Source: Atopsyche davidsoni
Lineage: Eukaryota > Arthropoda > Insecta > Trichoptera > Hydrobiosidae
Direction of reading: 5' to 3'
NCBI GenBank assembly: GCA_022113835.1
Contig: JAILWY010000011.1
Coordinates: forward strand, 1,550,001-1,614,000
Length of the DNA stretch: 64,000 nucleotides
In this document: positions 21,806-32,447 of the stretch, one piece after another
How the letters are laid out: every line of letters begins with the position of its first letter
Numbering within the stretch: position 1 is the first letter of the stretch
The notes under the pieces: model-generated
What the model was told of the DNA's origin: nothing
Seen by the model: only the letters and a program-made list of their open reading frames with translations
The model's database searches: none
Made by a program: the position numbers and the translations under genes

Positions 21806-21938
21806 CAGGGTTAAGCAGGGAGGTATGGATAATTCGAACGGGGCGCCACGCGAGGTGGCTAAAGAGTGGGGATTTTTGCAATGGCAACATCCAAGTAACT
21901 GTTATTTCAAATCATCCATACCTCCCTGCCTAACCCTG
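21806..21938. mobile_element. MITE family M1, copy 1 (internally deleted)
   Basis: A 133-bp element with long inverted ends: CAGGGTTAAGCAGGGAGGTA, then TGGATAATTCGAA at the left; on the right ATTTCAAATCATCCATACC, then TCCCTGCCTAACCCTG. The interior (GCAATGGCAACATCCAAGT) matches the longer copy at 23.2-23.4 kb, which has about 80 additional bases. No clean target duplication was seen. Confidence 0.8.
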
Positions 21939-22050
21939 CATTATGACACGTGCATTTTTATCACGACCCATCAGGGGCTTGAAGTGTTTTAATTGGCGGG
22001 GCCGCGGACCTCTGGCGACGTGAGCTTCTGGAAAGGCGCAGGATGCGGCG

Positions 22051-22099
22051 GCACGTGACGTCACGCCCGCGCACGTGACGTCACGCCCGCGCACGTGCC
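22051..22099. promoter_or_regulatory. CACGTGACGTCACG tandem, CpG-rich
   Basis: A 20-bp unit with an E-box (CACGTG) overlapping a CRE (TGACGTCA) is present twice in tandem (22051-22070, 22071-22090) and followed by a third CACGTG. Dense CpG continues to about 22130. This could be a bZIP/bHLH-bound promoter element, or only a short CpG-rich repeat. No gene start is recognised next to it. Confidence 0.45.
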
Positions 22100-22369
22100 C
22101 GACGCGTGACGTGTCCCACACTCCGTGGCCGTTATTGTCTATGAGTGAGGCGCACCGCCATATTAAATATAACTCATAAATTTGAAGGAAGTCATAAACA
22201 ATGGTATTTTTATATACGGTGTGTATTTTCTAAGAGATGGCGTTACTAGTATCGAATCGCATCAGGCTATACTTTAACATTTCATTGTGAAGCGTCATTA
22301 TTGCGCTTTTGTTTTCAGTATATGTCATATCGCTGAAGTGTATACAGCATTTTTTTTTGAGCTCTCAAC

Positions 22370-22532
22370 ATATTCCCTTTATGGAATATGCTTCAATTCT
22401 GAACAGGGTATCAACAATTGGCTTGATTCTTTCTTGGCTTCAAAAGACGAACAGTTCTTTTGGGATGGAATCCATAATTTGCCCGAAAGATGGGAAAAAG
22501 TAGTGGCTAGCGATGGACAATACTTAGAATAG
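22370..22532 (+). pseudogene. Mariner-like transposase 3' end (second family)
   Basis: The last about 50 codons of a transposase remain: [39 protein letters not shown] and a stop after QYLE. This C-terminus is close to the minus-strand fragment at 52.19-52.48 kb and distinct from the mariner at 14.9 kb. Upstream codons and both terminal repeats are missing. Confidence 0.75.
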
Positions 22533-22559
22533 AATATATTGTACAATTTTTTTTATAAT

Positions 22560-23169
22560 AAAGCTCCAATTTCACAAAAGAATCCGAAAAAATTAATGCA
22601 CACACGGTATATTTCAAATAAAATATATTACTATTGTACTATTTCTCGTGAAATGAAGTATTATCCAAGTGCATTTACAAAAACCTACGAACACATATAT
22701 CCAAACTAAAATCTTGACTATTATATGGAAGCAGAGCTTTTGCGGTTGTCAGACTGGACATTTTTGAATTTGATTTCAATCACAGATAATTTACTACTTC
22801 TCCAAATTCATTGGAGATTCGGATTTTAACAACATGAAAGTACTTGAGGTTTCATGATAGGCGAGCGAGCGTGCTACCCGCCAGTTCACGAGGCGATTGA
22901 CACCGAAATAACTGATCATATGCAATTTTTTAGAAATGAATAGTATCAAAACGGTAAGACGGTTGATGGTCACCAGACCACGAGATTGGTCACCCTCTGG
23001 ATCGTAGGTGTTCCTGTGTCATCGCTGTCTCCAGCCTACACCATCGCATTCATCATCAAATCATACTTCCGGGCTGTGAGATCGGTCACTTCTACTTTTA
23101 GATATATACTAAATAGTTATATTAACAACAGCTATATTTCTCAAATATAAATAGCCGAGTACTGAAAAA
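22560..23169. other. Intergenic region, no gene recognised
   Basis: AT-rich. The text GCGAGCGTGCTACCCGCCAG near 22865 resembles a degraded minus-strand tRNA-SINE A box. No open frame of interest. Confidence 0.35.
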
Positions 23170-23383
23170 CTAGTTAGGCAGGGAGGTATGGATGATTTGA
23201 ACGGGTCGCTACGCGAGGTGGGAATAGCCTTGGTGGATAAAAAATGAGGGTATCTGCTGGTCAGGAGATTGTTTTAATGGCAACATCCAAGTTACACATT
23301 GAAAAAATAAAAATTTAGTTTCGTTGAAAAATGAGTGCGTAACTGTTTATTTCAAATCATCCATACCTCCCTGCCTAACCCTG
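23170..23383. mobile_element. MITE family M1, copy 2
   Basis: The left end GTTAGGCAGGGAGGTATGG, then ATGATTTGAAC, is paired with the right end TTCAAATCATCCATACCTCC, then CTGCCTAACCCTG. The interior shares GGTCGCTACGCGAGGTGG and AATGGCAACATCCAAGT with copy 1. The outermost bases of the left end are changed. The element abuts an M2 half-copy. Confidence 0.8.
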
Positions 23384-23495
23384 TACTAATCAATAAAGTA
23401 ATAAATATTTTTGACAGAGAGTACTTGGAGTTAAAAAAAAATATATATTAACACGTGGAAAAATCACTTAAGTATTTTATTTAAATCACTAATCT
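23384..23495. mobile_element. M2 half-copy
   Basis: TTTTTGACAGAGAGTACTTGG, broken by an A-rich insertion, is followed by GTGGAAAAATCACTTAAGTA and TTTATTTAAA, the arms of M2. The palindrome is incomplete. Confidence 0.5.
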
Positions 23496-24029
23496 AAATT
23501 TCTGGCTTTAGTCATTTATAACAGTTAGTTGCCAAGTTGTAAAACCGATTCTATTCTGATAAAGCAGTAGCGTGAATTTTAAACCACAAGTGCAATTAAT
23601 CACAGATCGATAAAAATAGATTTATATTTTACGACGTCGATCCATTGTACAGGCGTGAAATATCGACGCATTCGAAATAAAAAATAAATAAACAAATATT
23701 CGCGAATATGCAGCGGGGATAGAGGTCTCCCGTTTGCGGCCGCTCCCGGCGTGTGGGAGAGAGGGCCCGGCGTGGGAAGACCCGGTCCGACTGTCAATTA
23801 TGCGTCGACTTTATTGGAAGAGCGGATCATAAAAAAAAGACCGAGACGATCCTGCCGGGAGACACACAGCGGAGAACAAAAACCGACGCAAGTTGCACCT
23901 TTTTACAAAAAAATATTTTGAAGCGAAAAAAAAAACCCACTGCTAAAAAAAAAAAAAATCGAATACTTGCGAAAAGAATTTTCAATCCGTATTTCGAGCA
24001 AAACAACCCGAAAATCATTTAATACGAAC

Positions 24030-24103
<74 letters not shown>

Positions 24104-24917
24104 CTGCATTGGGAACAGCGAAATTCTATGCAAATACCTTGCATAATTCTCATGGCCGCCGGGGAGTTCGGCGTGATCGATAAATTATGTATGTGCGAAT
24201 TTAATATTCAGTGAAAACTCGCGTTCTTCTGTTTTGATATTTGCTCGACATGGCAACACTCACGCTAGATATTCAAAAAAAAATTATATATAATAATTAA
24301 TCTTTATACTGAAACTTTGTGCATATTTTTCGGGGAACGAAGGCTCGGGTAACTTATCAAACACACGTGTCCCCTGACCGCTACTTTGTTGCCGATTGAT
24401 GGCTAAAAACGACAGTTGATTTTACTCTACATATATAGCACAATAAAAGGCAATCTAACTAAAAACGATCATAGTCTCCAAGCTATATTTAGCTACAAAC
24501 ATTTGTTTAAAATAATTGCAGTATTACAAAATAGATTTGTCGTGGGAAAATTTTGACACATGAAATTAAATTCTCAAACGTAACAAATGGACCTTATCTA
24601 AATTATAACTAATTTGAAGAATAAACAAAAAAAATCGTAATTAAACGTGTACAAAACGTTGGAAACTATAACGAATTTTAATTGTAATGGTTCGTTAAGA
24701 AATATAACGATGGTTTTATGGTGCAATCATAATTAAGGTTTATAATAAACAAGCAGTCACTAAGCCACCCAAATCGCTTGTCCATACAAAAGTAGTCCAA
24801 ATTATCTGAGTTCGAACGTTTTCCTTTTGTGTATTAAATGTAAATTATCTTCTTTATTCATATGTGTCCTCATCATGTCAAAAATCATTTTTCTGTGTAT
24901 AATTAAAGCCCACTAAG
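23496..24917. other. Intergenic region with (TA)n tract
   Basis: Contains a (TA)n microsatellite at 24034-24103 and a GC-rich patch at about 23715-23790 (GGCCGCTCCCGGCGTG). Lysine-rich open frames around 23750-24022 come from A runs. No gene called. Confidence 0.4.
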
Positions 24918-25299
24918 GATAAAGACAGCACGCAGTACATTTAATAATTTGAGGAAAGTACTATCCTCAAGAGATATAACCGTGAAATCTCGCTTGAGAT
25001 TCAGTTCTCCTTTGTGGAATTGAAGCCTGGACACTCAAGACCGCTACTATGCAAAGAATTAAGGCAGCAGAAATGTGGCTATATAGGAGAATCCTTAATA
25101 AACCATAGGTTGACCGCGTCACAAATGCAAGTCTTGGGAAAAGGGAACTCTTGACGTTCTCTTCGAAACAAAAAAAATATAACATCCTCCAGCTGATTGA
25201 CCAAGGAAAAATCGAAGGAAAAATAGGCATTGAAAGGAGGAATTTGCGCCAGTGGCTGTATTGGTTCGAAGAAATGGTCACCAACCTCCTATGAGGAGG
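24918..25299 (+). mobile_element. LINE (RTE-like) 3' end, dead copy
   Basis: Reading with frame changes, the segment gives ARSTFNNLRKVLSSRDITVK, SRLRF, then VEAWTLK-like, AAEMWLYRRIL, VDRVTNA and LLQLIDQGKIEGKIG-like blocks, ending in EEMVTNLL. These are the C-terminal blocks of insect RTE-type reverse transcriptase proteins. Stops and deletions break every frame (for example about 20 bp lost near 25000). It is the best preserved of seven LINE tails in the window, all on the plus strand. Confidence 0.75.
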
Positions 25300-25307
25300 C
25301 ATTAGAT

Positions 25308-25774
25308 CATAGGTTCCCAAACTATATTGTCCCGTCGACCCCTTGTCAAGTTTTCCTGTTTTTCGTAGACCCCTGCCTCGCTAATATTTAATTTTTATAA
25401 CATTCATCAACTTCAAACATATTTTTGACATCTGATATACAGGGTGCGCCATATTTTATGTCGGTATGTAAACATTGAATATCTTTGACATTTATAAACC
25501 GATTGACTTAAGAAAACATTTTTTGAAACAATAATTCAGTACAATTTTCACCATGCTTCACACTGAAACAACACGCCGAAATAGTGACAACCTACATTGA
25601 AAATAGTCGTTCAGTTGTGTTAACTCAACGTGGCTAACATGGCCAATGGGATGCACTCTTGTAGACCCCCATTTACAGTTCATGGACCCCCAATTAAATT
25701 TTTCGCTATCATCGACCCCTTGCAGGGCAGAATCGACTCCTGGGGGTCGATATTTACCACTTTGGGAACCTATG
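25308..25774 (+). mobile_element. Chimeric hAT (family A) with captured mariner-type 5' end
   Basis: The ends CATAGGTTCCCAAAC and (inverted) CATAGGTTCCCAAAG match at 14 of 15 positions. The flanks CATTAGAT (25300-25307) and CATTGGAT (25775-25782) match at seven of eight. Inside, ATACAGGGTGCGCCATATTTT at 25437-25457 looks like a mariner-type terminus. After a leader, about 25571-25630 reads AEIVTTYIENSRSVVLTQRG, the start of a Tc1/mariner-type helix-turn-helix transposase. Then the hAT sequence resumes. The same structure occurs inverted at 16190-16606. Confidence 0.85.
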
Positions 25775-25832
25775 CATTGGATGAAGGCGACAGCTTACTA
25801 CACACGTTGTAACTGTGCGAGTGGTAACTAGC

Positions 25833-28379
25833 CAATAACGTCTTGATTTGCGTTGTTTTCTTAGGCTTTATAAATCATCGAGCGTGCATATAACATAGAC
25901 GTGAGTTCGATTTACACGAAAGCAAATTTACAGACATGCATTATTTATATTCCAATCGCTACCAACGACACGATCAAGGCGCGACCGTAGATGCATGGAG
26001 GTGTCATTACCATAGCCAGGTGGGGTACGCATCACGATGCGAGCTCCCCGCGGGCTATAGAGACGACGTAACGCGTTGATTTGTTTGCGGCCGTAATGGC
26101 CGCTTCACACGGAACGAGCATCGCGATGATTCACTGCCGGCCGTCGTGTACGACCTGCTTGATAATGTGTCATAGATAATAGATTGTAAAATATGGCGGA
26201 TTGTACAAAAGCTGTTTGTGGTGTTGTCGCGAGTGCAAAACGTTTTATCAACGGCGTGAATATTTAGCTTGTTGAAACAATAAATAAAAATATTCAATAC
26301 GCTAGAAGACAACAAAAATTTCAACGACTCATGTTTGCTTAAAATAACTGTGACAGTTAATGTGAACAAATAATGCATCGATGGGTATGAAGCCGCACTT
26401 CTTGTTTTACGTTTAAAAGTTTCGATTCCGTTATTGTAGTCATCCTCAGTTTAAATTCCCAGAAGATGACCCTAGTAAAGAAGAAACGCGGCACAACACC
26501 CAAGGGTGTAGTCAATCATGTACAGGAACAGGCATACGCAAAGCGCAGTCAAGAATGAGTGTCTATCATGTCTTTAAACATAACCATATACAAACATTAT
26601 TAATCTCGCAAGGGATAGGCGTTTATAAGATGATTTATGCGCAGGTTTCCTTAAAGGAAAGTGAAAAGCCCATAAACGGTTAATAATCTCTTGTTGGGCA
26701 ACAGAGGCAGTGGCGTACATGGCAACAATGGAAAACATAATTTGATTCAGAGAAAACACCACGAGCCGTCATGTAGACACACCGGAATGGTGAAAATCTC
26801 CCCGGCTAATATTATGTGAATATCGCGTCGAAAATTATGGACAAAAGTGGGTGCAATAACACCTCCAATGCACAAGATATAACTCTTACTCGCAGAGTAT
26901 CGAGGAAATGTGAGAAAGACGCGGGCGCAGCGGCGGCGCGTTGAGAAATTTTATCAATTAATTAAATTTTTAACATTTCGCTTTTATACTTACAAAATAT
27001 TATAATAGCAACAGTGACTCCCAAGCTTTTTTGTATGAAAATAAACCTTTTTAGAACCCCTGAATAATTTTAACAATTAATTAACAACTACAATATTTTT
27101 ACTATGCGATATGATTATGGGGAGAAAATTTCGGTCAACTGTCCATTTTGAGCAATAATGTGAGTCGTTAGTATGTGACCGTATACGACCGCGTTGTTGA
27201 CAGAAGAGATCTAGTTCTAGTGACGCATAATAATTTAATACCAGACCAAAACCAACCCGTAGAAATAAACTTAGGGTCCCTTGAATCTAACAGAATTAAA
27301 ATATTAAAATTGAGAAAGATTGAAACAAACTTTATAACTCATATAATATGTTTTAATTAGTTTATATAAAATCAATAGCGGAAAAAGAAAAAGTCGAATA
27401 CTTTGAGAACCACTTGCGTGTTGCATGTACGTAATAAAACTAATTTAGTATAAGTGTGAGATTTTGCATTTATATTCGCTAATTTACAAATATACGGATT
27501 GTTTAATATATTTAATGGAATATTAAATTAATTGCTTCGAGTGTTGAGACTTCCCGGGCGGATGCAAATTACAGCGACGTAATAGAGAAATCTGGCAACA
27601 GCTTATTGACCGTGAATATTTCGCATTTCAGTCCCACACGAACGAATTTTACTACTAAATATGCATCAGTGTACAGGGTGTTTAAAAATATATTATAATT
27701 AAAATTATTTGGCTTAATGGCTCAGTTGTTAGACCATTGAGAATTAATCAGTAATCCCAAACTAATGTTATTGGGGCGACGTCTGTTTAATTGACATTGC
27801 ATGTGTCGATACAAATTAATATTTTATTAAAATAATCAATACTTAATAAATACACCTCCATAGTTAAAAATACAAAACAGCCAATTCAATATTTTTCAGG
27901 TCGATAAGACTTCTCAATAGAATCAATCGCTTAAAATATTCCAGTGGTGTGCGGCCAATGCTAAAGAAAATAAATAAAAATAAATAAAATAAAAAATATT
28001 TAGGCTCAGTGTATAAATTTTCATCTATTGTATGAAAATATGCTAAACAACAAAAAAAATATCACATATATTTTCAATTTGAATTCACTCAATAAAAAAT
28101 ATAGTTTCTTTAATTTACAGCAATATGATAAAGTTAATGTCAATGTGCATCAGCTCAACGGCATAATTGATGCTAATTTTGAGATATTTCACATTTCAAT
28201 TTACAATAATATGATAGATTTAATGCCAAATGAAAGTAACACGGCATACGTGATGCTAATTTATAACATAAATCAAAATGAAAGTCATTTTGCTATATAA
28301 CCAAATTAAAATGTCTATATATAACATAATTATTATGGGGAATTTTTTTTGAATTGTGGAATTGTGTGAATGCACAGTC
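25833..28379. other. Intergenic region, no gene recognised
   Basis: AT-rich with scattered short frames. ACAGGGTGTTTAAAAATATA at 27675 resembles a lone mariner-type end. A 90-codon plus-strand frame at 28028-28300 is very rich in Asn, Ile and Tyr and has no domain I recognise; in such AT-rich DNA it may be chance. Confidence 0.35.
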
Positions 28380-29583
28380 AATGCCAATTTTAAGGCACAG
28401 CACTGCATGAGGACATGCCACGCCTAATGCCAACTGAAAGGCATGGCATGATGCCCGCGAGCCCCCTCAGCCAGATCACCAGTCGCCCCATAAGGGCACA
28501 GCACTTGGAGTGGCGAGAGTTCCGAAACCACTTTTCAAGGGGTGCCATTCTCTGTGTTAACAGACCTTTAAAAGTAACAACCAAATACCTGAAGATTATT
28601 ATACATTTTTGAGCACTTTTGAACCCTTGAAGTTCAAAAGTATTACAAATAAAAAATATAATCTCAGAGATAAGTGAGATATTTTCAAGGTCAAAGTTTT
28701 AACTTTGTAATGGAGCAAATATGCATAGACTTTCACCTTTCGTGTTATATTATAAAGATAATTATTTAATATATAAGAAATCCGTATTTAAGGTTTAATG
28801 TGTATACAAGTGTTGAGGCAATCGATTCGAAAGCTTGTTTCTACAATTAAGCAAGATTTTTAATCGTTAAATGCATGTGCGATGTATTTGGTTGATAAAT
28901 ATCTGTACATTACAATATAAATATAAAATAAAAAATATTTAACTTTTCGGTAATTAATAATGTAAAGAGTATTTTGATTGTGTTTTTTTTGTGACAATTG
29001 ATAAATGCATAACATACCACATTGTTAACACCAAAATTTAAATACTTCTGTAAGTGTGTCACAATAAATAATCATAATAAAAAAAAAGAGATAACAAATC
29101 AAATAAAATCATTCACGTGTTGCCATAATTTTCGCAGCGAAAGGAGCGGATAGCGAAAAAATTGTCGGTCCGCCACCCAGGGCGATTTTTTTTTCTACAT
29201 CTGGCAACCCCGAGGCGTTTTGGCGTAAGTGGGCAAGTGAAGCATTTGGGGCTTCATTTGAATAAATCATCGAGCATATGTAAAGAAAAAAAAAAAAATC
29301 TGGACTACGCTAAAACAATTCGATATGTATTTGCATTCGGCGAGAAAAAAAAATTGCGCAAAAAATCTATTCACTTTGCCGACCAATTAAAGGTAAAAAA
29401 TCGACATGTGAAGGTATTCGATATGCGCCGAAGCATATATCTCATTTTTTGGCAGGGGTCGCCAATCTCGGGTCAGCGGTGTGCGAGTGATACTTCACAG
29501 CTGATTTACATAGCAACCAATTGGCTTTCTATAAAATTCTCGCATATTAAAATATTCAGTTTTTTTTTAAACAAATATATAGT
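28380..29583. other. Intergenic region with GC-rich insert
   Basis: About 28390-28570 is distinctly GC-richer than its surroundings and has a local repeat (AATGCCAACTGAAAGGCATG; GGCATGATGCC). It could be an old insertion. The text CAGGGGTCGCCAA at 29455 resembles a hAT left end, but no right end was found. A 162-codon frame at 29162-29650 has no ATG start and no recognisable domain. Confidence 0.35.
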
Positions 29584-29916
29584 CAGTATACGCTCGATCT
29601 TGACGACGTCGTCGGTAGAAGAGGTTTCCATGGTATATCGGTGTTGCTAGTAAAAACTACGGTAAGTGTTACTACAGACTTGCTGGCAATAATGGATCAG
29701 GGCGTCTTCAGTATACGCCCGACTTTGACGACGTCATCGACAGAATCTTAATCGTCTTAAGATTATACTTAAAGATAAAAATTTATCATTGTTTACATCT
29801 TGATGCTGTTATCTGTGTGTTAACTTTTGTAAACAAGCATGGCTGCTGCCAATAATGCATCGGTGGGTCGTCAGAATACGGCCGACCTAGACGACGTCGT
29901 TGGAAGAAAGGACACT
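29584..29916 (+). repeat. Three tandem segments encoding a Q-x-T-x-D-x-D-D-V motif
   Basis: Segments at 29584, 29709 and 29872 each read, in one frame, QYTLDLDDVVGRR, QYTPDFDDVIDRI and QNTADLDDVVGRK. The last belongs to an ATG-initiated frame at 29839 (MAAANNASVGRQNTADLDD...) ending at a good donor (CACT|GTGAGT). The first also runs open to a donor (TACG|GTAAGT at 29662). Peptide similarity persists while third codon positions differ. This could be a duplicated first exon or a repeated peptide of a gene not otherwise seen. I do not recognise the family. Confidence 0.45.
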
Positions 29917-30194
29917 GTGAGTCCGTATAGAGATTGAAATTTCCCATTTCTTCCGTTTTGAGGTTGCAAGCTCCGCCAGTTTTGCTCCGCGCGTTTGGAC
30001 GGTGAAGATAAGATCAGATCTGTTGGGAAACCTCCTGATGTGAAATGCCGCGTTACACGATGCGACTACCTGACGATGAAAAGCAGACAAGAAAAAACCT
30101 GCCAGAAACACGATACTATTCGGCAGCCGGCAGCAAAAACTTATCTTACCGTGGGAATTCATCGAAACGGTAACTAAAAAAATATTTTTTTAAA

Positions 30195-30255
30195 TGTTTT
30201 TTTTGACAGAGAGTACTTGGTGGAATTTCATTTTAATATTTTAAGTAAAATATAA
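30195..30255. mobile_element. M2 half-copy
   Basis: TTTTGACAGAGAGTACTTGG, TGGAATTTCATTTTAATATT and TTAAGTAAAATATA match the left arm of the M2 MITE. The right arm is missing. Confidence 0.5.
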
Positions 30256-30802
30256 TTATATAAATATCATGAAATCTGTATCTATAAGCACTGCATGCTT
30301 TAGTTTATATAATAATCGTTTAAGAGCACATTTTTATTTGTTTTGTAAATAAGCAAATTCAATTCCGTTAAAACAAAGAACATGATTTATTTTAAAATTA
30401 GGTTTAACATTAAAAGACAAATTTATTCACATGAAGCATTATATTCACAACATAAAAATTTTAACATTTTTACAGTAACTTTATAATATTTTGAATGTTT
30501 TCATGCAAAAACGCAATACAACAGTTGAACTAGTCGATATCGCCGAAAACATGAAAAATCCGTGGCATTCGCGGCACGCGCGTATTTCGCGCTGCAAACG
30601 AAGTTGCACCGTGACCACTAGACTGCTTATTTAATCACCAACTACACATTGAACAGATTTAAACTTTAAATCAAACGACAAGTGAGTGGCTCGGTGTAGC
30701 GCAGCCCGCGCTATTTTTCTAGGCCAAGTATGATGTTGACTCTACTGACTCGGTTCGGCGAACGTGTTCGTCATTTTGTTCCCACGAGCACGTCAAAGGT
30801 GA

Positions 30803-30984
30803 CTATAGGGTGACCACGCGCCACCGAGAACCTATAAAAATATAATTTAAAATATTTTTCTAGCAAAAATCGGACCCGCACTCTTTTCCGCCAGCTCTTG
30901 GGAAATAATGTACGAATTATATCAGAACATATATAATTAGTGTAAATATAATTTTAAAGTTAACGATCGATGGTCACCCTACAG
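30803..30984. mobile_element. Small MITE candidate with CTATAGGGTGACCA ends
   Basis: CTATAGGGTGACCA (30803-30816) and the inverted TGGTCACCCTACAG (30971-30984) match at 13 of 14 positions and enclose 154 bp of AT-rich non-coding DNA. No target duplication was recognised, so the class is uncertain. Confidence 0.5.
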
Positions 30985-32447
30985 GGGGACGCACATTTAT
31001 TACATGCACCGGTACAGTATTTACCTGCCGAGGAAATGAAAGCGGTCGGCTGATCTGCGATTAGAAAAGTGTGGATTTGTCTTATTAAATTACGACAGCA
31101 AAAAAAAGCGGTTTAACTAATTCATAATATTATTTTTTATAACTGTATTCAAATATATAACGGATATTGTACCTGTTGCTGAGAGATATACGATCTTCGC
31201 CTCACGAGCGGGAGACATCCAAGCTCGGATCATTTGAGAACAAGAAGTCTATAACATTATTCTTATAGTAGAAAAACAAATAATAGGAAGCATTCAGATG
31301 CAACTACGGCTGTTTTAGGCTTGATCCGTATCCGTCATTTTCATTGTTGTTAATCATAGTTAGCTTGTATTCATAAAAAAAAAATTACCATAATCTGGTT
31401 AGGTTAGGTTATGTTAAATAAAGTGCTTTTTCTCTGATATTCAATAAAATTATATGTACTTTTAAAGATGCTTGTATTACTTACGATTCAGAGAAATTTT
31501 CAAAACTCAACAATGTCGAGAAGATCGCTTACCTGTAACAAGAAAAAAAAAGATTAGATATTTTCAACGCTATAGTGAATATAAAAATTAAAATGAGCTC
31601 TTTGTCGTAATGACGGCCGCGATGCAAAAAATTGCAGTGGCAGTCAACACTTCTTTAAAAACTATAAACAACGGATGTCAGATTTAGGTATAATAGTTGA
31701 GGAAACCTAAAGATAAAGATTACTTACAAATATCCAAGGATTTTGTGTAGAATTATGTAATGTTTCTTAGAATTTTGACTTTGAGAAATAAAATTGCCAT
31801 TTTTTTTTATTTTTAAACGTTATTTTATTTCTCATTTTACTATGAACTAAATTGTATCAAAATGAGCCAGGGTTAGGTTTGGCATACAATTTAAGCAAGT
31901 CGAGAAACCTGATCAGGTTTTTTTTGTGCTTTAAACTACCGACCACACCAATCAATCTCGACCAATTCGAGTTCAAATAACTATCATTTGATATCAGAAT
32001 TTTATCACAAAATTATGAGCATTCGTGAGTACCATAATCATAACATAAACATGTCGTCCATATTAATCCGCTAACTAGGCACGTGTCCGCAGGTGTTTCG
32101 TCAGAAGTCGTACACTCGAGACTTCCCACCTGCACCGCGGCTCGGGGATTATCTCAGAAAACATGTCCAACGATATGTGTTGCCATATAAGCCGATGGGT
32201 TCGGAAATAAGCTTCACCGTGGCAACATAAACACAGGCATTATGGCCGAGACTCATTTATATTTAGTAAGAACACGCGTAATCCTCTAAGCAGGTCAATC
32301 TTGGATTTTGGTGAATTATATACCGTTTCGGTGGGAAATGACTATGAGTATAAGTATAAGAAAATCGAATAAGAATACATACCTTCTGATGCAGCTACTG
32401 CATAGTCTGATTTTGTGTTGAATAAATATCATACCAATGCTACTCAC
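30985..32447. other. Intron/intergenic region downstream of the minus-strand gene
   Basis: This is presumably the first coding intron of the minus-strand gene that begins at 33599. No downstream minus-strand exon could be fixed. On the plus strand, 32095-32232 holds a 46-codon open frame starting just after TGTCCGCAG (VFRQKSYTRDFPPAPRLGDY...), which might be a terminal exon of another gene or chance. TTAGG-type units (GGTTAGGTTAGGTT) occur near 31400. Confidence 0.35.

Noticed and set aside
28028..28300. 90-codon Asn/Ile/Tyr-rich plus-strand frame
   Set aside because: Extremely AT-rich and low complexity; no homologous block recognised. Kept only as a note in the region entry.
29162..29650. 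162-codon plus-strand frame
   Set aside because: It starts at a non-ATG codon, runs through A/T homopolymers and overlaps in a different frame the QYTLDLDDV segment that has better support.
31395..31420. TTAGG-type units as a telomere
   Set aside because: Only two or three units (also near 7735, 46030 and 63640), far too few for telomeric DNA; possibly chance or old interstitial pieces.
32095..32232. Plus-strand terminal exon (46 codons after TGTCCGCAG)
   Set aside because: The acceptor has a weak pyrimidine tract, there is no partner exon and the peptide is not recognised; mentioned only in the region entry.
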